Both the position numbers and the translations under genes were made by a program. The notes beneath the pieces are model-generated. The model was not told the DNA's origin. It made no database searches and saw only the letters and a list, made by a program, of their open reading frames with translations. From positions 1-64,000 of the forward strand of contig NZ_FOYV01000003.1 in NCBI RefSeq assembly GCF_900115175.1: a stretch of 64,000 bases of DNA, in the 5' to 3' direction. The first letter of the stretch is position 1. Every line of letters begins with the position of its first letter. Shown here one piece after another: positions 7,598 to 12,705 of the stretch. The DNA comes from Marinobacter gudaonensis (GTDB lineage: Bacteria; Pseudomonadota; Gammaproteobacteria; Pseudomonadales; Oleiphilaceae).

Positions 7598-8023
7598 ATG
7601 AAATTCGAAATTGAACCGCACATTGGAGTTGGGCCAATAAAGCTCGGGATGAGCCGTGCGGATGTCCACGCGATCCTGGGGGTTCCCGAGCATACCCACA
7701 ATGAACGCGAAGGATTTCTGTCAGGCTTCATGGTGGACTACGATGACAATGATTGTGTTGAGTTCATTGAGCTGGCAAATTCGAACAGATTTGTAGCCTA
7801 CTTTCAAGATTTGCCGGTCCACAGTACGGCGGCTGATGAAATCGTAAGCTTTCTGAGCCAATTCACAGAATACGATAAAAATGATCCTGAGCTTGGTCGT
7901 AGCTTTATATTCAAAGATCTTCAGTTCAGTTTGTGGCGAAGTGTTGTGCCCGAAAAGGATGATGATTTAGATGGTCGTTTTTTTGAGGCGGTTGGGATAG
8001 CGGCCAAAGGATATTTCCCGTAG
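7598..8023 (+). CDS. Hypothetical cassette protein, 141 aa
   Basis: ATG 7598 follows GAAGAGCC at about 7583-7590. The N terminus, IEPHIGVGPIKLGMSRADVHAILGVP, is the well-represented motif in which a glycine-rich strand leads to a helix ending in LG. It is shared by many small hypothetical proteins and resembles the first helix of BamE/SmpA-like folds, without a signal peptide here. The remainder alternates short strands (MVDYDDNDCVEFIELA, RFVAYFQDLPVHS) with a helix and is strongly acidic. Soluble cytoplasmic protein; function unknown. Confidence 0.75.
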   Translation: MKFEIEPHIGVGPIKLGMSRADVHAILGVPEHTHNEREGFLSGFMVDYDDNDCVEFIELANSNRFVAYFQDLPVHSTAADEIVSFLSQFTEYDKNDPELGRSFIFKDLQFSLWRSVVPEKDDDLDGRFFEAVGIAAKGYFP

Positions 8024-8033
8024 CCACCTGATC

Positions 8034-8116
8034 GCGTAACCAAACGGTCAACGGGAGCGCTTTTCCGCGCCGCCCTTGGCTTTGCTCCAAAGCGGCCCGT
8101 TACCTTGGCGTTAAAA
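8034..8116 (+). repeat. attC site 13
   Basis: R'' GCGTAAC (8034-8040) and R' GTTAAAA (8110-8116). Shares ACGGTCAACGGGA and CGGCCCGTTAC with the sites at 26 and 989. Confidence 0.9.
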
Positions 8117-8127
8117 GTAGAGGAAAG

Positions 8128-8664
8128 ATGAAGAGCATCGAATTACTGGCGATTGGAATCAGAGTGCTGGGAATCTTTGCTCTGATTTATGCTATTAAGA
8201 CGGGTTTATACCAGTACCAGATTATTCTTCAATTTCAGTCAAACGTCGAAAACGAACTGACCCTTGTCCGCTTTCTGGCTACAGCCCAGGTTGGCCTTTT
8301 ATTGGCAGCAGCGCTATTAATGATCAAATTTCCGGTATCTGTTTCAAATTGGTTGCTACCGAAATCGAAGAACCAGGAACCGATCCTCAACGGATCGGTT
8401 CACGACATTGAAACAGCCGCGTTTGTAATCATCGGCGTCTACATTCTGTCTTTCGCCAAACCTGATGTTTTCGATAATGGCATTTGGTGGTGGTATTCCA
8501 GCCATGGTGAAACGAGCCGTCTGTGGGGGCAGGATGGTTCCCATAAATATCTCATTAATCAGGCTGTAACAGTCATAGAAATGGCAATAGGCCTTTTCCT
8601 CTGCTTACGTGCTAATGGTCTTAGCGGGCTGCTTCGGAGGTTTCGTGAGGCTGGGAGTAAGTGA
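8128..8664 (+). CDS. Polytopic membrane protein, 178 aa (cassette)
   Basis: ATG 8128 follows GAGGAAAG (8120-8127), spaced closely. Hydrophobic segments lie near residues 4-24, 46-70, 92-110 and 143-163, giving about four membrane helices. The loop between helices three and four is Trp-rich (GIWWWYSSHGETSRLW). There are no charged residues typical of a transporter core and no known family. Multi-pass membrane proteins of this size are common in cassette arrays. Function unknown. Confidence 0.75.
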   Translation: MKSIELLAIGIRVLGIFALIYAIKTGLYQYQIILQFQSNVENELTLVRFLATAQVGLLLAAALLMIKFPVSVSNWLLPKSKNQEPILNGSVHDIETAAFVIIGVYILSFAKPDVFDNGIWWWYSSHGETSRLWGQDGSHKYLINQAVTVIEMAIGLFLCLRANGLSGLLRRFREAGSK

Positions 8665-8665
8665 C

Positions 8666-8720
8666 TTTTAACCAGTGCGTCTGCGGGCCGGCTTTAGGGC
8701 GCTCACTGTCTTACGGAGTA
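8666..8720 (+). repeat. Degenerate or truncated attC
   Basis: R'' TTTTAAC (8666-8672), then CAGTGCGTCTGCGGGCCGGC, is normal for a 5' attC half, but no GTTRRRY box precedes the next gene. The stretch CGCTCACTGTCTTACGGAG stands where R' should be. The boundary between the flanking cassettes appears mutated, which should freeze them together. Confidence 0.55.
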
Positions 8721-8724
8721 ACGA

Positions 8725-9123
8725 ATGCACAAAGGAAGCTGCCTGTGCGGAAACGTGCAGTACGAGTACGAGTGCGAAATCAACGAAATCTCCAGGTGCT
8801 ACTGCAATCAATGCCAAAAGGGCCAGGGAACTGCCTTCGTAGCTGTTGCGCCGGTTGTAGCTAACAAGTTTCGTCTCGTAAAAGGTCAGGCGTACTTAAA
8901 GGAGTTCAGTGCTAGTCCAGGCAAACGCAGGGTTTTCTGTGGCGAGTGCGGTAGTCCGCTGTATAGCGCGCGAGACGATCTACCCGGTATCAAGCGCCTG
9001 CGCGTTGGCACTTTGGATACCATCGTGCAGCCGAGCAAACAGTATCACGCATTTGTTTCTCAAAAAGTAAGCTGGTACGAAATCAACGATGAATACAATC
9101 AACACCAACGGTTACCCGAATAG
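8725..9123 (+). CDS. GFA/CENP-V family zinc-binding protein (cassette)
   Basis: 132 residues from ATG 8725; ACGGAG at 8713-8718 is the ribosome site. The zinc ligands of the glutathione-dependent formaldehyde-activating (GFA) fold are all visible: CLCG near residue 6, CYCNQC near residue 26 and FCGECG near residue 72. The ending HAFVSQKVSWYEIND is also typical of the family. Members are annotated as carbon-sulfur lyases acting on glutathione adducts such as S-hydroxymethylglutathione, but most are untested, and the substrate here is unknown. The frame continues past the TAG stop for 33 more codons (see 9124-9225). Confidence 0.9.
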   Translation: MHKGSCLCGNVQYEYECEINEISRCYCNQCQKGQGTAFVAVAPVVANKFRLVKGQAYLKEFSASPGKRRVFCGECGSPLYSARDDLPGIKRLRVGTLDTIVQPSKQYHAFVSQKVSWYEINDEYNQHQRLPE

Positions 9124-9225
9124 GAGCAGGGACGACGTAAACCTTCCGGGCCGGCAAAGGCGCTCATCGAGATTGCCTTTCGCCATCCCGAGGTCATTCG
9201 GGAAGACCTGGAACTCAGGGGTTAA
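9124..9225 (+). pseudogene. Remnant C-terminal coding fragment after GFA gene
   Basis: The GFA reading frame continues after TAG 9121-9123 for 33 codons to TAA 9223-9225, reading EQGRRKPSG then KALIEIAFRHPEVIREDLEL. The second half looks like real protein (amphipathic helices) and its stop sits on an attC R'' box, as the real genes' stops do. GFA proteins normally end where the TAG is. The likely reading is the tail of a different cassette gene whose 5' part was lost by deletion or fusion. The parent family is not recognised. Confidence 0.4.
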
Positions 9226-9300
9226 CAAGACGCATCAATACGCGGCCGGTGGCCGTATGACTCCCTTGGTAGTGCGCCCCTGCGCTTGGCCCTATGCCCA
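9219..9300 (+). repeat. Degenerate attC
   Basis: R'' GGGTTAAC region (9219-9226), followed by a palindrome (CAATACGCGGCCGGTGGCCG) and CTGCGCTTGGCCC, but the expected GTTRRRY is replaced by CTATGCCCAATAAGG. It is probably an inactive site. Confidence 0.5.
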
Positions 9301-9313
9301 ATAAGGAGAACGC

Positions 9314-9772
9314 ATGCACCACCTGGCAGCCCAATGGATTGTCGAGTTACTCAGAGATCAGAATATCCCCTTTTTGATCTGTGGCGGTCTCGCAGCAAAG
9401 GGGTATGGCTCTGAACGGACTCTGAATGACATCGACCTTTTCGTCCCCGGTGAATGCTTTTCGGCTGTGGTTGAGGCCGGCCAGGAATTTGTATCGAAAG
9501 CCGCTGCCCATCGCCAGGAGGAGGGCTGGGATCTGACTTACGTCCAGTTCAACTATGAGGGCATCAAGGTGGAGGTCGGTAACGCTGACGGACCGCAAAT
9601 CTTCGATGCAGGAAAAGCAGATTGGGTTCCGCTGGAAATAGATTTTTCTCGATATGCGATCGTGCGTTTGCTGGGCATAGACCTTCCACTTATGCTGAAA
9701 GACGATTTGATTAAATATAAATCTGCTCTCTCACGTCCTGTGGATATCGAGGATATTCGTGCTATCCGCTAG
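9314..9772 (+). CDS. Nucleotidyltransferase-fold protein (cassette)
   Basis: 152 residues from ATG 9314, with AAGGAG (9303-9308) as ribosome site. The motif ICGGLAAKGYGSERTLNDID (residues 22-41) is the GG...DxD active-site signature of polymerase-beta-like nucleotidyltransferases. GG is the phosphate loop and DID the metal-binding pair. A third acidic residue may come from KVEVGNADG. Such minimal proteins act as nucleotidylylating toxins or antitoxins, or resemble aminoglycoside nucleotidyltransferases. No partner gene with a HEPN or antitoxin pattern is adjacent. Nucleotide transfer is inferred from the motif; the target is unknown. Confidence 0.82.
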   Translation: MHHLAAQWIVELLRDQNIPFLICGGLAAKGYGSERTLNDIDLFVPGECFSAVVEAGQEFVSKAAAHRQEEGWDLTYVQFNYEGIKVEVGNADGPQIFDAGKADWVPLEIDFSRYAIVRLLGIDLPLMLKDDLIKYKSALSRPVDIEDIRAIR

Positions 9773-9775
9773 AGC

Positions 9776-9853
9776 GTACAACCAAGTCATGCACCGGATG
9801 CCGAAACCCCTGCTTCGCGCCGGTTTTGTCACCGGTGATGGCGGGCGTTACAT
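9776..9853 (+). repeat. attC site 14
   Basis: R'' GTACAAC (9776-9782) and R' GTTACAT (9847-9853); stem CACCGGATGCC and a CACCGGTGATGGCGGGC counterpart. Confidence 0.82.
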
Positions 9854-9868
9854 AGTGAATTCAGGGTT

Positions 9869-10333
9869 ATGACTGCGGTGAAACTGAGGGATCTTCAACA
9901 CCAAGATAAAGCGAATGTATTAGCCATGCTTCGTGACCCGAAGGTAATGAGGTTTCTTGGGCCCCGCCGCGCTCTGACTGAAGACGAGGCGGCTTTATGG
10001 TTCGAAAGTGCGCTCGCTCATCCGGCCCGGTTCGCTGTCGCAGATGTAGATACTGATGAATTTATCGGGTTCTGCGGGGTTAAACAAATAGATGGCGTTC
10101 CAGATTTTGGTTACTTCATCAGGTCAGAGTTTTGGGGTAGCGGCATAGCTGTCCGGGCGTGTGAGTTGGCAGTTGAAAAGCTGGTCGCGGATATTGATTT
10201 AGAGACCGTCCAGGTTTTCATTGCAGATAAAAATGTTGCCAGCAAAAGGGTAGCTGAAAAATTGGGTTGGCAGTCCACACATAGCGGAACTAAGGGTGGA
10301 GAGCATGGCCGATACTATCGAATCACCATGTAA
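9869..10333 (+). CDS. GNAT family N-acetyltransferase (cassette)
   Basis: 154 residues from ATG 9869. RimJ/RimL-type acetyltransferase layout: KLRDLQHQDKANVLAMLRDP at the N terminus, the strand FAVADVDTDEFIGFCGV, the acetyl-CoA-binding turn in FWGSGIAVRACELAVEKL (residues 91-108), the strand TVQVFIADKNVASKRVAEKLG and the final RYYRITM. The acceptor could be a protein N terminus or a small molecule. Acetyltransferases are frequent integron cargo and some confer antibiotic resistance, but nothing here points to a drug substrate. Stop TAA is part of the next R''. Confidence 0.88.
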   Translation: MTAVKLRDLQHQDKANVLAMLRDPKVMRFLGPRRALTEDEAALWFESALAHPARFAVADVDTDEFIGFCGVKQIDGVPDFGYFIRSEFWGSGIAVRACELAVEKLVADIDLETVQVFIADKNVASKRVAEKLGWQSTHSGTKGGEHGRYYRITM

Positions 10334-10417
10334 CAAGGCGGTCAACCGCACGCCCAAAGCGTACCGTTTTGGGTTCCCTCCGCTGCGCTCTGGCCCCGGT
10401 TACCACCAGCGTTAAAT
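10328..10417 (+). repeat. attC site 15
   Basis: R'' ATGTAAC (10328-10334) and R' GTTAAAT (10411-10417). The R' overlaps the start codon of the next gene (ATG 10416). Confidence 0.88.
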
Positions 10418-10877
10418 GTTTATGATCGATCACGATAAATTCCAGGCCTTGGTGAAGCAGCTCTATGCCACAGTAAATGAGTTAGAAGAAATGTTTCCAG
10501 GCAGGCACTTCACCCCGGATGGTCATATGGTTGGCAGTTTGGGTGAATGCCTCGTGGCTGACGCCTACAATCTTGAGCTGAAGACAGCGTCCAACAAAGG
10601 CTACGACGCTGTCACCGAAGCCGGCTTGGAAGTCGAGATCAAGGCTACTCAGTCAAATTCTGTTGCGTTCCGGAGCCAGCCGAAGCATGCGATCGTCATC
10701 AAGATCCTGCGTGATGGTACATTCGAGGAAATCTATAACGGGCCAGGAGCCGTTGTTTGGGAGCAATTCCAAGGTAAAAGGCGACCGAGTAACGGCCAGT
10801 TTCAAGTCTCCCTAAACAAACTCCGGCAACTCAATCAAACAGTGGCTCAGGCGGATCGTGTGCCAAGAGCCATTTAA
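10416..10877 (+). CDS. DUF6998 protein with PD-(D/E)XK-like motif (cassette)
   Basis: 153 residues; the ATG at 10416 overlaps the R' box, and ATG 10422 is the alternative start. The core HMVGSLGECLVADAY, KGYDAVTEAGLEVEIKATQS and FRSQPKHAIVIKIL matches what I recall as the DUF6998 domain. The order E (in GEC), D (in YDA) and ExK (EIK) on consecutive strands is the signature of PD-(D/E)XK nuclease folds, so a DNA- or RNA-cleaving or nuclease-derived protein is plausible. No methylase is beside it. The stop TAA lies in a mutated R'' box. Confidence 0.75.
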   Translation: MFMIDHDKFQALVKQLYATVNELEEMFPGRHFTPDGHMVGSLGECLVADAYNLELKTASNKGYDAVTEAGLEVEIKATQSNSVAFRSQPKHAIVIKILRDGTFEEIYNGPGAVVWEQFQGKRRPSNGQFQVSLNKLRQLNQTVAQADRVPRAI

Positions 10878-10935
10878 AAGGGCGCAGCAGTTCTCGGCCC
10901 ATGACCGCCGAACGCATCTTATTTCAGTGCTAGGT
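10872..10935 (+). repeat. Degenerate attC
   Basis: R'' reads ATTTAAA (10872-10878 region) instead of ...AAC, and R' reads GCTAGGT (10929-10935) instead of GTTAGGY. The central palindrome TCTCGGCCCATGACCGCCGA is weak. Probably inactive. Confidence 0.6.
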
Positions 10936-10942
10936 TCACAAA

Positions 10943-11758
10943 GTGCAGTTATTCGATCTCCTTCAAGTCTCAAACCCTGGCCTCGTCCCCGAGGAATGCA
11001 AGCTCCATCTGGCCACCTGGAACGGAAAAGAGAATCCAGTCGATGTTTTCCTGGCTGGTAATTTCGATGAATGGCAACGATGGCAAACAAAACGCAATTT
11101 CCAACGGAAATACGTTATCGCTTTGATTTCGCTCCCTGCGCAAAATCAGTGGCTATTTGCCGGGCTCTATACGGCTCATGGTTCCGAGTGGAAGAGTGAG
11201 CATAATTTGCACTATTACAAGATGGCTCCAGATGTCTCATGCGAGGAATTTGCAGGGCGCTTGGTGGTGTCCTTTTCCCGCACAGGAAGGCAGTCGTACT
11301 TGAATGCTGAAACCTGGGTTGCCCACATTTCTGTAGCAGAGTTGAAAGCGGAAAAACTCTCCATTGCGGAGTTCCCGGGATATCGCAGCATCAATCTATC
11401 CAAGGGAGAGCTTGATGCAATCGTGCGCCAATCAATTGAGTCTTGGCGTACCGCTTTATCCAATGTCGCGGGTGTCTATGTAATATCAGATACCGCAAGC
11501 GGTAAACTGTATGTCGGTAGCGCCACTGGCGAAGGTGGTATCTGGCAGCGGTGGAGCCAGTACGCCTCTACTGGCCATGGTGGCAACAAGGAACTTCGAG
11601 AATTGCTTCGGGAAACTGGGGCAGTTTCTGCCGAGAATTTTCGGTTTGCTGTGCTGGAAATCGCAGATATTCATTCCAGTGAGAAAGAGGTTCTTCGTCG
11701 CGAATCTCATTGGAAGGAAGTTCTCCTGACGAGAGAGCATGGCTACAACTCAAATTAA
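10943..11758 (+). CDS. GIY-YIG nuclease domain protein (cassette)
   Basis: 271 residues; GTG 10943 is the first start after the decayed R' box. The N-terminal about 170 residues form an unrecognised domain (VIALISLPAQNQWLFAGLY, YYKMAPDVSCEEFAGRLVV). From about residue 173 a GIY-YIG nuclease follows: GVYVISDTASGKLYVGSATG contains the paired GVY and YVG strands. W/R residues follow (IWQRWSQYAS), and a C-terminal E-H-Y-N ending (REHGYNSN) supplies the usual final asparagine. Single-strand nicking or double-strand cutting of DNA is expected from the family. The N-terminal part would set specificity or be a regulatory domain. Confidence 0.85.
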   Translation: MQLFDLLQVSNPGLVPEECKLHLATWNGKENPVDVFLAGNFDEWQRWQTKRNFQRKYVIALISLPAQNQWLFAGLYTAHGSEWKSEHNLHYYKMAPDVSCEEFAGRLVVSFSRTGRQSYLNAETWVAHISVAELKAEKLSIAEFPGYRSINLSKGELDAIVRQSIESWRTALSNVAGVYVISDTASGKLYVGSATGEGGIWQRWSQYASTGHGGNKELRELLRETGAVSAENFRFAVLEIADIHSSEKEVLRRESHWKEVLLTREHGYNSN

Positions 11759-11767
11759 GAACATATC

Positions 11768-11833
11768 GAGTAAACTCAGGGCGACCGAAGAAACCTCGGC
11801 GCGGTTTCCGATCTCCTGATTTTGATGTTAGGC
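11768..11833 (+). repeat. Degenerate attC
   Basis: R' GTTAGGC (11827-11833) is intact, but R'' is only a poor match (GAGTAAAC, 11768-11775). The inner arms GAAACCTCGG and CGGTTTCCG pair partly. Confidence 0.6.
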
Positions 11834-11839
11834 CACCTT

Positions 11840-12193
11840 ATGAATGAGCATTCCATTGCGGCATTAGGCCACGAATTCAAAGCGCAAGTAATGGAACACT
11901 TTGCTTTCTTACAGAAGGAGTTTGGCTTCGAACCCGCGTTGGATGAGAGCTCCGCTTACACACATCGCCTGACCTTCCGGAACCCGCACAGCGATCAATT
12001 GGTTGAAGTGTTGAATGCGTTTCACGGTGTGGATTATGGGTTTGAGGTCAATATTCATTTTGCTTCAGGCCCTCGCTTGCTAGACCAGAGAAATATGGTC
12101 TATTACCGACTCAAGGAGGAGCAGGATGGTGAGTTTTCTTACCTGGCAGAAGCAGCGGAAACGTTACGGTTCGTGCTTCAGGATGGAGTCTGA
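11840..12193 (+). CDS. Hypothetical cassette protein, 117 aa
   Basis: ATG 11840 is chosen because it is the first start beyond the R' box; TTG 11822 and ATG 11825 in the same frame lie in attC sequence. The product (MNEHSIAALGHEFKAQVMEH) is a soluble alpha/beta protein with a helix, then strands THRLTFRN and YGFEVNIHFA and a C-terminal acidic helix (EFSYLAEAAETLRFVL). It has no membrane segment or known motif. Function unknown. Confidence 0.7.
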   Translation: MNEHSIAALGHEFKAQVMEHFAFLQKEFGFEPALDESSAYTHRLTFRNPHSDQLVEVLNAFHGVDYGFEVNIHFASGPRLLDQRNMVYYRLKEEQDGEFSYLAEAAETLRFVLQDGV

Positions 12194-12245
12194 CAAAAAA
12201 CGGAAGGCGGCAGCGTGAGACGTGCAGCCTATGCAAGCGCTAATC
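12192..12245 (+). repeat. Possible attC relic at distal array end
   Basis: Just after the stop codon, a palindrome-poor stretch ends in GCTAATC (12239-12245), one base from GTTAATC. It could be the last, decayed attC. Weak evidence. Confidence 0.3.
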
Positions 12246-12261
12246 CTCAGGGAGACTCTCG

Positions 12262-12510
12262 ATGAGGCCATGGATTCTTCTCACCGCACTTGTTCTCACA
12301 GGGTGCGACAACACGACGATGTCAGCTGCCCCTAACTTCTCGCTGTTTGAAACCTCCGCAGGTGTTGTCTATTTGCTTAACCAGAATACCGGGGAGCTGA
12401 GAGTCATATCTTCCAAGCCGGCGGTCATCAGTTCTGGGGAGGTCTTCAGAGATGATGAGGGGCAACTTTTCAGGTACATAGGGAATGGGGAAGTCGTGAA
12501 GGTCGACTAA
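12262..12510 (+). CDS. Small predicted lipoprotein, 82 aa
   Basis: ATG 12262 follows AGGGAGA (12249-12255). The N terminus MRPWILLTALVLTGC is a lipoprotein signal with lipobox LTGC, so Cys15 would be lipidated. The mature part has a repeated strand pattern, GVVYLLNQNTGELRVI and FRDDEGQLFRYIGNGEVVKV, with two N/D-T/E-G turns like single blades of a propeller or a small beta sheet. It sits at the junction of the cassette array and the chromosome, either as the last cassette or as the first resident gene. Function unknown. Confidence 0.75.
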   Translation: MRPWILLTALVLTGCDNTTMSAAPNFSLFETSAGVVYLLNQNTGELRVISSKPAVISSGEVFRDDEGQLFRYIGNGEVVKVD

Positions 12511-12705
12511 AAATGAGACGCCTGTCCAACGCTCCAACACTCTGGTCGTTTTTTGTCCAGCCAACCTTGATTATCGAAGGAAACGGGTAACACTCAATAT
12601 GATCGTTATGGAGTAGTGAGCGATCAAGCCGTGCCGCTGAAAACAACAGCCCCTCATTCTGAACGCAACGCGGCGCGCTAAAACCTCGATACAAGGAGAG
12701 TTTCA
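12511..12705. other. Array/chromosome junction, no gene seen
   Basis: 195 bp without a convincing reading frame. It contains short pieces resembling R boxes (GGGTAAC near 12586, CGTTATGG near 12604), but too close together to be an attC. The ribosome site of the next gene (AAGGAGAG, 12692-12699) is at the end. Confidence 0.5.

Larger units (their letters stand above)
1..12245 (+). mobile_element. Integron gene cassette array (left end outside window)
   Basis: About twenty short open frames, all on the plus strand, each followed within a few bases by an attC-type site: an R'' box ending in AAC, 45-75 bp of imperfect palindrome, and an R' box close to GTTRRRY. Stop codons often lie inside or touch R'', and starts lie 4-25 bp after R', the tight packing usual for cassettes. 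No tyrosine-recombinase integrase frame is present, so intI, attI and the array promoter should be left of position 1. The attC sites are of several types rather than one uniform family, and the last ones (after about 10.9 kb) are decayed. The right boundary is uncertain; the last plausible R' relic is near 12,245. Confidence 0.93.

Noticed and set aside
8725..9225. Stop-codon readthrough (for example pyrrolysine-like) extending the GFA protein
   Set aside because: GFA relatives end at the TAG and no structured readthrough signal is visible; a gene-tail remnant explains the extra frame better.
9089..9304. 71-codon open frame over the degenerate attC after the GFA gene
   Set aside because: Overlaps the GFA 3' end and the palindrome; no ribosome site and low-information translation.
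12586..12612. GGGTAAC followed by CGTTATGG as an extra attC
   Set aside because: The boxes are only about 12 bp apart and no palindrome lies between; too short for an attC.
1..12700. Insertion sequences within the cassette array
   Set aside because: No transposase frame (DDE, HUH or tyrosine type) or terminal inverted repeats with target duplications were found; the repeats present are attC sites.
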